Assembly: GCF_029870955.1 (NCBI RefSeq)
Contig: NZ_PGFQ01000001.1
Span: 2,294,001 to 2,358,000 of the forward strand
From: Sulfitobacter faviae
GTDB lineage: Bacteria > Pseudomonadota > Alphaproteobacteria > Rhodobacterales > Rhodobacteraceae
Direction of reading: 5' to 3'
Length of the DNA stretch: 64,000 bases
Part shown: in pieces, positions 43,935 to 53,728 of the stretch
Numbering within the stretch: position 1 is the stretch's first letter
Layout: each line of letters opens with the position of its first letter
The notes under the pieces: model-generated
The model's input: only the letters and a program-made list of their open reading frames with translations
Database searches by the model: none
Told to the model about the DNA's origin: nothing
Position numbers and translations under genes: made by a program

Positions 43935-46109
43935 TCAATCCTCGGTATGGGTCAGCTTGGGCACATCCGAGGCCCCGGCGCTGCCCCGGCCCGAGAGCGA
44001 GGGGTTTTCCATGAAAAAGCGGTGGCAGTTGAAGGCGAAAGTGCCTTCGGGGATCGCCGGGCGGGTGAATTTACCATCCGGCCCCATGACCCAGCTTTGC
44101 GCCACGTCAGCCAGATTGGCCGCCATGATCTGGCTGGTGATCTGCGCCTTGACGGTGGGGTTTTCGATCTCGACCAACGTCTCAACCCGGCGGTTGAGGT
44201 TGCGGCCCATCCAGTCGGCCGAAGACATGAAGACCCGTGCCTTTTTATGCGGCAGCCCGTGCCCGTTGCCGAAACAGACGATGCGGCTGTGCTCCAAAAA
44301 GCGCCCGATGATGGATTTGACGCGGATGTTGTCCGACAGCCCCTTCACCCCGGGGCGCAGCCCGCAGATGCCGCGAATGACGAGGCTGATTTCCACCCCG
44401 GCTTGGCTCGCGTCATACAGCGCGTCGATCACCTCGGCGTCGATCAACGCGTTCATCTTGGCCCAGATCACAGCGGGGCGTCCGGCGCGGGCATGTTCGG
44501 CCTCGGCGCGGATCATCTCAAGCAAGCGCGGCTTCAGCGTTGTGGGGGAGATGGCGAGATTTTCCAACTGCTCTGGCGGGGCGTAGCCCGACAGGAAATT
44601 GAAAACTTTCGTCGCATCGCGCCCAAGGCTCGAATCGCAGGTGAAGAGCGACAGGTCCGTATAAATCCGCGCGGTGATCGGGTGGTAATTGCCGGTGCCG
44701 TAGTGGGTATAGGTCACCAATTGGTCACCCTCGCGGCGCACCACGGTCGAGATCTTGGCGTGGGTCTTGAGGTCGAGAAAACCGTAGACCACATGCGCGC
44801 CCGCCCGCTCCAGCCGGCGCGATTGGCGGATGTTGGCAGCCTCATCAAAGCGGGCCTTCAGCTCGACCAGCGCGGTGACCGATTTGCCATCCTCCGCCGC
44901 TTCGCAAAGCGCGCTAACGATGGGGCTGTCGCGCGAGGTGCGGTAGAGCGTCTGCTTGATCGCCACCACATCCGGGTCGCGGGCCGCTTGGGCAAGGAAA
45001 CGCACCACCATGTCGAAGGTCTCGTAAGGGTGGTGCAGCAGCATGTCTTTCTGCCGGATCGCCGCGAACATATCGCCGTCATGGTCGCTGACCCGCTCAG
45101 GCACGCGGGGGGTAAACTGCGGCCAGAGCAGGTCAGGCCGGGCATCGGTCACCAGTTTTGACAGGTCAGCGATGCCCAACATGCCGTCGATCTCGATCAC
45201 GTCTTGGGGGCGCACGCAAAGTTCGCGCATGACGACGGATTTCAGCTTTTCCGGCGCGCCTGCGGAATGGGTCAGGCGCACGACCTCGCCCCGGCGGCGG
45301 CGTTTCAGCGCGACTTCGAATTCCCGCACGAGGTCTTCGGCCTCATCCTCCACCTCAAGATCGCTGTCGCGCAGCACGCGAAATTCAAAATGCGCCTTGA
45401 GTTTGTAGCCCGGAAAGAGGTTGGGGATATTGATGATCAGCAGATCTTCAAGCGGCAGATAGCGCAGGCAGCCATCGGGGGCGGGCAGGGGCACGAAACG
45501 GTCGATCTGCGCCGGGATCGGCAGCAGCGCCTGTAGCGGGCGTTTGTCGCGGGTCCGCTCCAGTTGCAGCGCCAGCGCGTAGCCGGTGTTGGGAATGAAG
45601 GGGAAGGGGTGCGCGGGGTCGATCGCCAACGGCGAGAGCACGGCGAAGACTTGGTTGAGGAAGACCCCTTCGAGATGTTTGTAATCGGCCTCGGTCAGGT
45701 CGGCGGTGCGCTCCAGCATGATGTTCTGCGCGTCCATCTCGGCCATGAGGTCGACCAGCACGCGTTGCTGGGACATCATCAGATTGCGCGCGTCTTCGTT
45801 GATCAACACCAGTTGCTCGCCGGGGCTCAGCCCATCGGCGGCGGCGGTGGTGTTGCCCGCCTGCGCAAGCTCGCGCAGGCCCGCCACGCGCACGGTATAG
45901 AATTCGTCCAGATTGGTTGCGGAGATCGACAGGAAGCGCAGCCGCTCTAACAGCGGCACGCGCGGGTTCTCGGCCTCTTCCAGCACCCGCCAGTTGAAGT
46001 CGAGCCAGCTCAGCTCACGGTTAAAGAACCGGCCCGGCCCGGCGGTGTCGAGATCGGGCAGATCGGTGGCGGGCGGAAAGGGCGCTTGCAGGAAATCGGC
46101 TTGGGTCAT
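43935..46109 (-). CDS. ppk: polyphosphate kinase 1
   Basis: Membrane-associated kinase making polyphosphate from ATP, 724 residues. FFNRELSWLDFNWRVLEEAE is the N-terminal PPK1 motif. IKQTLYRTSRDSPIVSALCE, VELKARFDEAANIRQSRRLE and YTHYGTGNYHPITARIYTDL contain the nucleotide-binding residues and the phosphorylated His. RGICGLRPGVKGLSDNIRVK is in the C-terminal PLD-like domain. It is transcribed after hdaA and before ppx, an order I recognise in other Rhodobacteraceae. Confidence 0.96.
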   Translation of the reverse strand: MTQADFLQAPFPPATDLPDLDTAGPGRFFNRELSWLDFNWRVLEEAENPRVPLLERLRFLSISATNLDEFYTVRVAGLRELAQAGNTTAAADGLSPGEQLVLINEDARNLMMSQQRVLVDLMAEMDAQNIMLERTADLTEADYKHLEGVFLNQVFAVLSPLAIDPAHPFPFIPNTGYALALQLERTRDKRPLQALLPIPAQIDRFVPLPAPDGCLRYLPLEDLLIINIPNLFPGYKLKAHFEFRVLRDSDLEVEDEAEDLVREFEVALKRRRRGEVVRLTHSAGAPEKLKSVVMRELCVRPQDVIEIDGMLGIADLSKLVTDARPDLLWPQFTPRVPERVSDHDGDMFAAIRQKDMLLHHPYETFDMVVRFLAQAARDPDVVAIKQTLYRTSRDSPIVSALCEAAEDGKSVTALVELKARFDEAANIRQSRRLERAGAHVVYGFLDLKTHAKISTVVRREGDQLVTYTHYGTGNYHPITARIYTDLSLFTCDSSLGRDATKVFNFLSGYAPPEQLENLAISPTTLKPRLLEMIRAEAEHARAGRPAVIWAKMNALIDAEVIDALYDASQAGVEISLVIRGICGLRPGVKGLSDNIRVKSIIGRFLEHSRIVCFGNGHGLPHKKARVFMSSADWMGRNLNRRVETLVEIENPTVKAQITSQIMAANLADVAQSWVMGPDGKFTRPAIPEGTFAFNCHRFFMENPSLSGRGSAGASDVPKLTHTED

Positions 46110-46170
46110 GCGGGCCTCATGACATTGGAATGTAACGGGTTTGCGAAGGCTTGCGTTAATTATTCCAGTA

Positions 46171-46851
46171 TCACGCGCGAGGCGGGGCGATGTCCAGCAC
46201 CTGCGCGGCCAGTGCGCGGGTCAGGGGGCGCTTCTGCGCAAGGCTGGCGGCATCCAGCCGGTCGACCAGCGCGATGGCGGCGGCGAAAGAGCGGTCCATC
46301 CGCGTCATGAGGTAGTTGATCAGCTCCGGCTTGGGCGTCAATTGCCGGTCGGCCAGCAGTTTGACCAGCAGGGCCGAGAGCAGCGCATCGTCGGGCGCCT
46401 CCATCTCGACCATCGTGGCGCCGCGCATCCGGCTGACCAGATCGGGCAGCGTGAGGCCCCAATGCGCCACCGGCCCGGTGCCGGTGAGCAGCAGCGCCTG
46501 ACCTTCGGCCAGCACGAGGTTGTGCAGATGGAACAGCGCCGTTTGCGCCGCCGCGTCCCCGGCGATCAGATGCACATCCTCCACCGCCACGGGGCCACGG
46601 GCAAGGGCGGGAATATCGGCCTCCAGCAGGTTCGCCGCACTGATGATCCGCGCGCCGGAAAGGTCCGCCCAAACATGCGTCAGATGCGTCTTGCCCGAGC
46701 CTTGCGGCCCGGTCAGCGCCAGCTTGCCGCCTGCCCAACCGCGCCATCCGTCGATCATCGCCATGGCCATGGCGTTGGAGGGGGCGACAAAGAAAGCGTC
46801 GCGGCCCAGAGCCGTTCGGCTGGGCAGGTTCAACCCGAGTTGGTGGGCCAT
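46171..46851 (-). CDS. hdaA: DnaA-like regulator HdaA
   Basis: Protein of 226 residues related to the ATPase core of DnaA. Walker A reads LTGPQGSGKTHLTHVW. VAVEDVHLIAGD is a Walker B-like strand. ALLLTGTGPVAHWGLTLPDL and LVSRMRGATMVEMEAPDD are the sensor and Box VII-like regions. The DNA-binding domain IV of DnaA is absent, as in Hda. HdaA with the sliding clamp stimulates ATP hydrolysis on DnaA and so limits re-initiation. It starts one base after the perM stop, implying coupling. Confidence 0.92.
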   Translation of the reverse strand: MAHQLGLNLPSRTALGRDAFFVAPSNAMAMAMIDGWRGWAGGKLALTGPQGSGKTHLTHVWADLSGARIISAANLLEADIPALARGPVAVEDVHLIAGDAAAQTALFHLHNLVLAEGQALLLTGTGPVAHWGLTLPDLVSRMRGATMVEMEAPDDALLSALLVKLLADRQLTPKPELINYLMTRMDRSFAAAIALVDRLDAASLAQKRPLTRALAAQVLDIAPPRA

Positions 46852-46852
46852 G

Positions 46853-47933
46853 TTAGCGGATGTCCTCGTCGACGGTCGTTTCAGGCTCGCGGCCTTTGTA
46901 GAGCACGCTTTCGCGGTAGCGCGCCGTGGCGAAACGCGCGATCACCCCGATGGCGGCGGCCACGGGCACCGCGACCAGCAGACCCACGAAGCCGAAGAGC
47001 GTGCCGAAGACCGACAGCGCCAGCAGCAGCCAGACCGGGTGCAGGCCGACCGAATTGCCGACGAGCTTTGGTGTCAGCAAATTGCCCTCGACCACTTGGC
47101 CCAGCACGAAGATCCCCGCGACGAGACCGATGGAGAGCCAATCCCCCAGAATTGGAACAGCGCCAGACCGATCGCCAGCGCCCCGCCGATCAACGCGCCG
47201 AGGTAGGGGATGAAGGTGACCAGCCCCGCGACAAAGCCGACGACGAGGCCGAATTGCAGCCCCACCAGCATCAGCGCCACGGCGTAATAGGTGCCAAGGA
47301 TCAGGCAGACCGTGCCCATGCCGCGCACGAAAGAGGCCAACGTCGCGTCAATCTCGCGCGCCAATTGGCGAATCGTAGGGGCATGGTCGCGCGGCAGCAG
47401 CCGGTCGATGGCGGCGACCATACGGTCCCAATCGAGCAGCAGGTAAACCGCGACCACGGGGACGATGACGAACAAGAGCAATACGTTGATCAGCGAGGCA
47501 AAGGAGGCCAGCGCGGTTTGCAGCAATTGCCCCCGCGTTCCTGAATGGTGGTGCCCAGCGTCGTCAGCGAGGTGCGCAGGGTCGAATCGTCATCCAAGAG
47601 AGAGGGGAAACGGTCGGTGATGAAATCGGTGAAATTACGGGTCAGCTTGGGCGCGGTCTCGATCAAGTTCACGGTCTGATTGACCAGCGTCGGGATCACC
47701 AAAAGCGCCATCAGCACGAAGACCAAAAGCGCCACCACGGTGATGACGGCGGTGGCCATCGTACGGCTGAGCCCCAAACGCTCCAACCGGTCGGCCACGG
47801 GGTCGAGGAAATAGGCAATCGCCCCGCCCAGCAGGAAGGGCAGCATCACATCGCCGATGAACCACAGCGCCACCATGAACACCGCTGCCGCGATGCCCCA
47901 GTACTTCAATTGGTCTCTGATTGGCAGGGCCAT
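46853..47933 (-). CDS. AI-2E/PerM-family transporter (two frameshifts in the given sequence)
   Basis: Eight-helix membrane protein of about 360 residues. MALPIRDQLKYWGIAAAVFM and FLLGGAIAYFLDPVADRLER form the conserved N-terminus; VTFIPYLGALIGGALAIGLA and VEGNLLTPKLVGNSVGLHPV are the PerM family motifs. One base is missing in the C run 47530-47534 (restoring ERGGQLLQTALASF) and one in 47143-47147 (restoring FWGDWLSIGLV). Family members export autoinducer-2 or act as sodium/proton antiporters; role here unknown. It precedes hdaA, the usual order in this group. Confidence 0.88.
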
Positions 47934-48077
47934 GGCGATCTCCGGCAGGGAATGCCATCACATCGCCCATGTGGCGTTTCGTTTCAAGCCTTGGCTGCGG
48001 GTGACGCGCGCGTCAGGGGCGCGGAACGGGCAAGTGGTGGAACTGGCCCAGCGGGCCGCCAGACCTCAGCGATGTGA

Positions 48078-48106
48078 TTGTCTCGCCCTTTGACATGCAC
48101 TAGTCA
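48078..48106 (+). promoter_or_regulatory. candidate proS promoter
   Basis: TTGTCT (48078-48083) and TAGTCA (48101-48106) are separated by 17 bases and lie 28 bases before the proS ATG, in a locally less GC-rich patch. A TTGACA at 48090-48095 is an alternative -35 without a good -10. Confidence 0.35.
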
Positions 48107-48134
48107 GGGGGCAATGCGTCAATGAGGAAACACC

Positions 48135-49474
48135 ATGCGTCTGTCCCAATATTTTCTACCCGTGCTGAAGGAAAACCCTGCCGAGGCGCAGATCGTCAGC
48201 CACCGGTTGATGCTGCGGGCGGGGATGATCAAGCAATCCAGCGCGGGGATCTATTCTTGGCTGCCGCTGGGCTACAAGGTGCTGCGCAAGGTCGAAGAGA
48301 TCGTGCACCAAGAGCAGCAGCGCGTGGGCCATATCCCGATGCTGATGCCGACGCTGCAATCGGCGGACCTGTGGAAGGAATCGGGCCGCTATGACGCCTA
48401 TGGCCCCGAGATGCTGCGCATCCGCGACCGGCAGGACCGCGACATGCTTTATGGCCCCACCAACGAGGAGATGATCACCGACATCTTCCGCAGCCATGTC
48501 GGCTCTTACAAAGACCTGCCGCTGACGCTCTACCACATCCAGTGGAAGTTCCGTGACGAGATCCGCCCGCGTTTCGGCGTGATGCGGGGGCGTGAGTTCC
48601 TGATGAAGGACGGCTACAACTTCGACCTCACCAAAGAAGACGCGTTGCACGCCTATAACCGCCATCTGGTCAGCTACCTGCGCACCTATGAGCGGATGGG
48701 CCTTCAAGCGATCCCGATGCGCGCCGACTCTGGCCCCATCGGCGGCGATGACACGCATGAGTTCCTCGTGCTGGCCGAAACGGGCGAGTCGGAGGTTTTC
48801 TATGACAGCGAGATCACCGATCTGACCTTTGGTGACCGCGAGATCGACCCAAATGATCACGACGCCTGCCGCGCGGTGCTCGAAGAGTTCACCTCGCGCT
48901 ACGCCCGCACGGATGAGACCCACGACCCGGAGGTATTTGCCAAGGTACCGGAAGAGCGCCAGCGCAGCGCCCGCGGCATCGAAGTGGGGCAAATCTTCTA
49001 TTTCGGCACCAAATATTCCGACGCGATGAACGCCAAGGTGCAAGGCCCCGACGGCAAACAGGTGCCGGTGCATATGGGCAGCCACGGCATCGGCGTCAGC
49101 CGCCTGCTGGGCGCGATCATCGAAGCCAGCCATGATGACAAGGGCATCATCTGGCCCGAGGGGTGACGCCTTTCCACGCGGGGATCGTGAACCTTAAACA
49201 GGGCGATGCGGAGGCCGACGCCGCCTGTGACGCACTTTACAACAGCCTCAAGGCGCTGGGCCTCGATCCGCTTTATGACGACCGCAAAGGCGGGGCGGGG
49301 ATGAAGTTCGCCACGATGGACCTCATCGGTCTGCCATGGCGCATCACCGTCGGCCCGCGCGGGCTGAAGAACGGCGTGGTCGAACTTACCAGCCGCCGCA
49401 CGGGCGAGAGCGAGGAACTGCCGCCCGAACAGGCGGTTGAGAAGATCGCCAAGATCTACGCCGGTATCGTCTGA
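48135..49474 (+). CDS. proS: prolyl-tRNA synthetase (frameshift in the given sequence)
   Basis: Class II synthetase charging tRNA(Pro), 446 residues after repair: the short alphaproteobacterial form lacking the editing insertion. [20 protein letters not shown] opens it. [20 protein letters not shown] and [20 protein letters not shown] are in motif 2, with [20 protein letters not shown] following. The C-terminal anticodon domain follows [18 protein letters not shown]. One G is missing at 49160-49163; restoring it gives [17 protein letters not shown]. Being an essential single gene, this is strong evidence that the break is technical. GAGGA precedes the ATG. Confidence 0.96.
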
Positions 49475-49482
49475 GGGCCGCG

Positions 49483-49989
49483 ATGATCCTGCGGACGCTG
49501 ACATTGGCCGGTGGGATCGTAAGCGCAGGCATTGCCGCACAAGGCCCGGGGTTCACCCGGGCCTATGTGTTTCAACTGGAGGCGGCGGAGCAGCGCCTCG
49601 CCAAAGTCGTGGCGGATTTCGATGCCGCCGCGCAGGCCGCAGGGCTGAACCGGGAAGGCGCCGTGGCGCGGCTGCGTGGATCGGCGCTGCTGGAACGCCG
49701 GGGCTTGGACATGCGCCGCAACATCGAACGGCAAGGGTGGCTTGAGGCCGCATTGCCACGGCTCCAGTCAGCGGGCCCGTTCCTGCGCTGCTATCTGCTA
49801 TGGCGCAGCCCGGATGCCGAAGCTTTGCGCGCCGCCCTGCGCGGCTTTGCCCCCACCGCCCCGCGCAGCCGGGTCGAATGGCTCTTCGCCGGTTTGGGGT
49901 TCACCGCGGGGGCCAGTCTCACCGGCCTGCTGCTGTGGCTGCCCACATGGCCCGCGCGCTTCCGCCGCCGCCGGGCATTGCGTTCTTGA
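49483..49989 (+). CDS. DUF2937 family protein
   Basis: Protein of 168 residues. An N-terminal hydrophobic segment (LTLAGGIVSAGIAAQGPGF) precedes a helical region (AYVFQLEAAEQRLAKVVADF, GRSALLERR-like stretch) and a second membrane segment near the C-terminus (LFAGLGFTAGASLTGLLLW) ending in Arg-rich RFRRRRALRS. DUF2937 has no known function. It begins eight bases after proS and precedes lolC, so it is within that operon. Confidence 0.87.
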   Translation: MILRTLTLAGGIVSAGIAAQGPGFTRAYVFQLEAAEQRLAKVVADFDAAAQAAGLNREGAVARLRGSALLERRGLDMRRNIERQGWLEAALPRLQSAGPFLRCYLLWRSPDAEALRAALRGFAPTAPRSRVEWLFAGLGFTAGASLTGLLLWLPTWPARFRRRRALRS

Positions 49990-50043
49990 CCCTGCTGGGG
50001 CAAAGCCTCAGGTTGCGCGCACCTCAGACCGGAGCCTTCCCGC

Positions 50044-51338
50044 ATGGCCAGCAAACCCACACGCACCGCCCCATTCGCGGCCTTTGAATGGATGATCGCT
50101 TGGCGCTACCTGCGCGCCCGCCGCGCCGAAGGGGGCGTCAGCGTCATGACGTGGATCAGCCTCATCGGCATCACGCTGGCGGTCTTCGCGCTGATCGCCA
50201 CGCTCTCGGTGCGCTCAGGGTTTCGCGCCGAGTTCGTCGACACGATCCTCGGGGCCAATGCCCATGTCACCGTCTACACGATGGGGGAGGTGCTGCCCAA
50301 CGGCCAGATCGACCGCACCATCGACGATTACGAGGCCATGGCCGAGCGGGTGGCAACCGTCGAAGGCGTGACCCGTGTCGCCCCGCTGGTGCGGCAACAG
50401 GTCATGGCCAACCGCCGCCAGTCGAACGCAGGCGTCGAGGTCTTCGGCATCGCTTCGGATGATTTGATGACCATCCCCGGCATCCAGCCTTCGGAGCGTT
50501 CTTTCGGTGACATCACGCGTTTTGAAGAGGGCATGGCCATCGGCAGCGGCGTGGCGCAGTCCTTGGGCGTGCAGGTCGGCGATAGCGTCAAGCTGATCTC
50601 GCCCAATGGGGTCAAGACGGCCTTTGGCACCAGCCCGCGGGTCAATGCCTATGAGGTGGTCTATATCTTCTCTGCCGGGCGCTACGACATTGATAAAACT
50701 CGGGTTTACCTGCCGATCACCGAGGCGCAGAGCTTTTTCAACCGCGAGGGCGTGGCCGATGAGCTGGAGGTCATGGTCGAGGACCCGGAAGGGGTGGATG
50801 CCATGGCGCCCGCGCTGATGCAGGCGGCGGGTGAGCGCGCGCAGGTCTGGACGTGGCGCGACGCCTCAAGCTCCTTCCTCTCGGCGCTCGATATCGAGGA
50901 CCGGGTGATGTTCGTGATCCTCAGCGTTCTGGTGCTGATCGCGGCGATGAACATCGTCTCGGGGCTGATCATGCTGGTCAAGAACAAGGGCCGCGACATC
51001 GGCATTCTGCGCACCATGGGGCTGAGCGAGGGCTCGGTGCTGCGGGTCTTCTTCATCTGCGGGGCCTTCACAGGCATCATCGGCACCATTGCGGGCGTGG
51101 TGCTGGGGTGCTGTTTGCCACTTACGTCGACCAGATCTTCGGCTTCGTGAACTACCTCAGCGGTGGCAATGCCTGGGACGCTTCGATCCGCGGCATTTAT
51201 TTCTTGCCCGCGAAACTGCAATTGGGCGATGTACTCTCAGCCGTGGCGCTGTCGCTTGGCCTGTCCTTTGTCGTCACGATCTTTCCCGCCCGCCGCGCGG
51301 CGCGGATGAACCCGGTGGAGGCCCTGCGCTATGAATGA
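50044..51338 (+). CDS. lipoprotein-releasing ABC transporter permease LolC/LolE (frameshift in the given sequence)
   Basis: Inner-membrane permease that takes outer-membrane lipoproteins from the membrane to Lol[21 protein letters not shown] is the N-terminal motif. [20 protein letters not shown] opens the periplasmic MacB-like domain, and the FtsX helices begin at [20 protein letters not shown]. One G is missing in the run 51105-51108; restored it reads [14 protein letters not shown] and ends [16 protein letters not shown], 431 residues. A single LolC/E-type gene is common in alphaproteobacteria (LolF-like). It overlaps lolD by eight bases. Confidence 0.93.
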
Positions 51339-52013
51339 TCCCGTCCTGCGCCTGAGCGCCATTTCCAAGGCCTACAACCCCGGTGCGCCGAATGAGGTGC
51401 AGGTGCTGCGCGGCATCGACCTTGCCGTCGCCCCCGGCGAGGTGGTGGCGCTGGTCGCACCCTCCGGGGCCGGCAAGTCGACGCTGCTGCATATCGCGGG
51501 GCTTCTGGACACCGCCGACAGCGGCACGGTGGAGATCGCGGGCGATGACCTTACCGGCCAGAGCGACCGCCGCCGCACAGCCGTGCGCCGCGCCGACGTG
51601 GGCTTCATCTACCAGTTCCACCACCTGCTGCCCGAGTTCACAGCGCTGGAAAACATCGTGCTGCCGCAGCTTGCCAATGGCGTGGCGCGCAAGACGGCCG
51701 AGGCGCGGGGCGGGAGCTTCTGACGCAGGTGGGCATCGCCGAGCGCGCCGACCACCGCCCCGCCGCCATGTCGGGCGGCGAGCAGCAGCGGGTGGCCTTC
51801 TGTCGCGCGCTGGCCAATGAGCCGCGCCTGCTGCTGGCAGACGAGCCCACGGGCAACCTCGACCCCTCGACCTCGGATCAGGTCTTTGCCGCGCTGATGG
51901 CGCTGGTGCGCGGCACCGGGCTTTCGGCGGTGATCGCCACGCATAATCTCGAACTGGCGGCCCGGATGGACCGTCAAATTCGGCTCGACGCGGGGCAGTT
52001 GGTGCCGGTCTGA
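51331..52013 (+). CDS. lolD: lipoprotein-releasing ABC transporter ATPase LolD (frameshift in the given sequence)
   Basis: ABC ATPase of 227 residues powering lipoprotein release. Walker A is [17 protein letters not shown], the Q-loop is near [20 protein letters not shown] (the LPEF(T/S)ALENV segment typical of LolD), the signature is [17 protein letters not shown], and Walker B is [15 protein letters not shown]. One G is missing around the runs at 51707-51714, joining [15 protein letters not shown]. Its ATG lies inside the end of lolC, so the two are coupled. Confidence 0.94.
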
Positions 52014-52014
52014 C

Positions 52015-52691
52015 TCAGCCGCAGATGTTTTCTAACTCGACCCCGTCCCAGGGCAGGCCCACGTCATAGGAGCGGCTTTGGGGCAGGGGGCCACGGGCAT
52101 GACCTCCGACAGCATAGCGTGCAGCCGCTTGGTGCGCGGCGCCTGCGGATCAAGCGCGCGGCAGCAGACGAATTCCTCCACGACCGAGCCTTGTTGCTCA
52201 TAGCCGAAATCGAGGAACCGCGGCTTGGTATCCACGTCGAAGAGGTAGGGGTCCGGGCTGGTGAACTGCTCGGAGGCCGCACGCAGGGGCGTGTAGCCGG
52301 TGAGGTCGCGGTTCTGCCATTGCCAGACATGGGTGATCTCATGCGCCAGCAGCATGGCGGCGATCAGCCCGATGCGGTCGGGGTGATCGGGCAGGTAGTC
52401 CTCAAGGTACCAATCCTTGTCGAACAGCACATGGTTGAAGAGCGCCACGGCGGCGGGTTTCGAGGTGACGGTCTCGCCCACCTGCGGCGGCAGGATACGC
52501 TCGCGGCAGGTGGTGCGCGGGCGGGGTTTGCGGCGGAAGGTGACAGCGCGGGTGGGGGCGCCGTCATGCAGGCGCACGCGGTCGTAATCGACCGAGGCGC
52601 CGTGAATGGTGGCGAGATAGGCGCGTTCGTTGTCCGTCAGCGGTCGACCGCAGGCGGCGAGGAGGAGGCAGAGGAGAAGCGCGCGGATCAT
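52015..52691 (-). CDS. lipoprotein with HExxH zinc-protease-like motif (frameshift in the given sequence)
   Basis: MIRALLLCLLLAACGRPLTD gives a lipobox LAAC (Cys15). The body has AMLLAHEITHVWQWQNRDLT, an HExxH metal site, and later YEQQGSVVEEFVCC, whose Glu could be the third ligand as in gluzincins. Near the end the expected MPVAPLPQSRSYDVGLPWDG and then VELENICG appear only if one base is added in the G run 52086-52090; without it the frame reads to 52032. With it the product is 225 residues and its stop lies one base from the lolD stop. Probably a membrane-anchored peptidase or relic; no named family. Confidence 0.72.
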
Positions 52692-52791
52692 GGGATGAGT
52701 TAGGCGCGGGGGAGGCTGCGGATCAAGGGGGAAGTTTGGACAACCGCGAAACATTAGGGCCGCGCCCGACCTCGGGCCGAAGGGCTACTTG

Positions 52792-52814
52792 GAAAAGGTC
52801 CAGTGGACCTTTTC
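52792..52814. repeat. hairpin A of a three-hairpin array
   Basis: GAAAAGGTCC (52792-52801) and GGACCTTTTC (52805-52814) are perfectly complementary around AGT. The T run allows it to act as a terminator for the leftward-reading HNH gene. Confidence 0.75.
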
Positions 52815-52889
52815 AGCCCGGAGGGCGGCGCAAGCCGCGGGGTGCACGCATGTGCGCCCTCCCCGTGGGGGAGGGTGAAGACCGTCTCG

Positions 52890-52911
52890 CAAACTCTCTG
52901 GGGAGAGTTTG
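52890..52911. repeat. hairpin B of a three-hairpin array
   Basis: CAAACTCTC (52890-52898) and GAGAGTTTG (52903-52911) pair perfectly around TGGG. It lies in a GC-rich non-coding segment between the HExxH lipoprotein gene and the HNH gene. Confidence 0.75.
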
Positions 52912-52945
52912 AGGTCTGAACGGGCGGAGCCCCGGACAGGCGCGG

Positions 52946-52964
52946 CCCGGGACGGGGTCCCGGG
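52946..52964. repeat. hairpin C of a three-hairpin array
   Basis: CCCGGGA (52946-52952) and TCCCGGG (52958-52964) pair perfectly around CGGGG, six bases beyond the HNH stop codon. Confidence 0.65.
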
Positions 52965-52969
52965 CGGGG

Positions 52970-53728
52970 CTAGAGCGCCCTAGGCATATACCAAGCTCGT
53001 GGAGACCGCATTGCGTAGTTTGGACGGAAAACACGCCCGTCTGGACCTATGGCTAATGCTGTATGGCAATTTCGCATTCGGACGTTCTTGAAGGTTCCGC
53101 CACCCATGCGGTTTTGTGCTTCAGATAGCGAAACTAGGTTTCCTCCTAAATTCAGCTCTCCGTCGATTTCCACCTCATCCCCTCGGAAGTCGATTGTTAA
53201 GAATACGTTCCCTTTTGCGCGGCGGAACTTAACCCAATTTGTCTTAAACTCGATGTCCCAGAACTGCCCGATGCTAGCGGCCATAACGTTTTGCTTTATT
53301 TCGACCTCAGGCCAAAATTCTTCATCAGGAATAAAGACGTTCAGTCTGAACTCTCCGTCTATCTGTCGATATCCGATAATCGAGTTTCCCCCGTAGTCTA
53401 TTGCTGTGACGCAATCTTCTACGATCATTGAGCCTAACCTAAGAACTCTCTGTTCTCGATTCCCGCCGAGGTACCCACTTATCTTTCCGTTGCGAATATT
53501 GATTGGATTGGCTTTGGCTGAGTAGGACTTAGCTTTGGGAAGTTTTCCATACTCCGAGTGATGACTCGGGCAAAGGGCAACCATATGTTCTGGTTTGAAG
53601 TGCTTTTCTTCACGCCATTCAATAATATGATGGTATTCAATAATTGGACAGCCGCAGACGGCGCACCCAAATCCAGCTTCTTGACGAAGTTGGCGTGCGA
53701 TCGCGGCAGGTGGCGTTCTACCCCTCAA
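52970..53728 (-). CDS. HNH endonuclease-domain protein, probably laterally acquired
   Basis: Protein of 252 residues. The first 60 hold an HNH/zinc-finger domain: LRQEAGFGCAVCGCPIIEYH (CxxC and His), HIIEWREEKHFKPEHMVALC and PSHHSEYGKL. The remaining ~190 residues are beta-rich (VEDCVTAIDYGGNSIIGYRQ, LTIDFRGDEVEIDGELNLGG) and unrecognised. The gene is clearly AT-richer than its surroundings, with codons unlike its neighbours. It has no ATG ahead of the domain; a TTG at 53726-53728 overlaps the parE stop (TTGA) with GGAGG about ten bases upstream, suggesting coupled translation. DNA cleavage is expected from the family; a defence or mobile role is inference. Confidence 0.8.
   Translation of the reverse strand: MRGRTPPAAIARQLRQEAGFGCAVCGCPIIEYHHIIEWREEKHFKPEHMVALCPSHHSEYGKLPKAKSYSAKANPINIRNGKISGYLGGNREQRVLRLGSMIVEDCVTAIDYGGNSIIGYRQIDGEFRLNVFIPDEEFWPEVEIKQNVMAASIGQFWDIEFKTNWVKFRRAKGNVFLTIDFRGDEVEIDGELNLGGNLVSLSEAQNRMGGGTFKNVRMRNCHTALAIGPDGRVFRPNYAMRSPRAWYMPRAL

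Noticed and set aside
48135..49474. proS as a true pseudogene
   Set aside because: Prolyl-tRNA synthetase is essential, the rest of the gene is perfectly conserved, and the lesion is the same type as 20 others in G/C runs.
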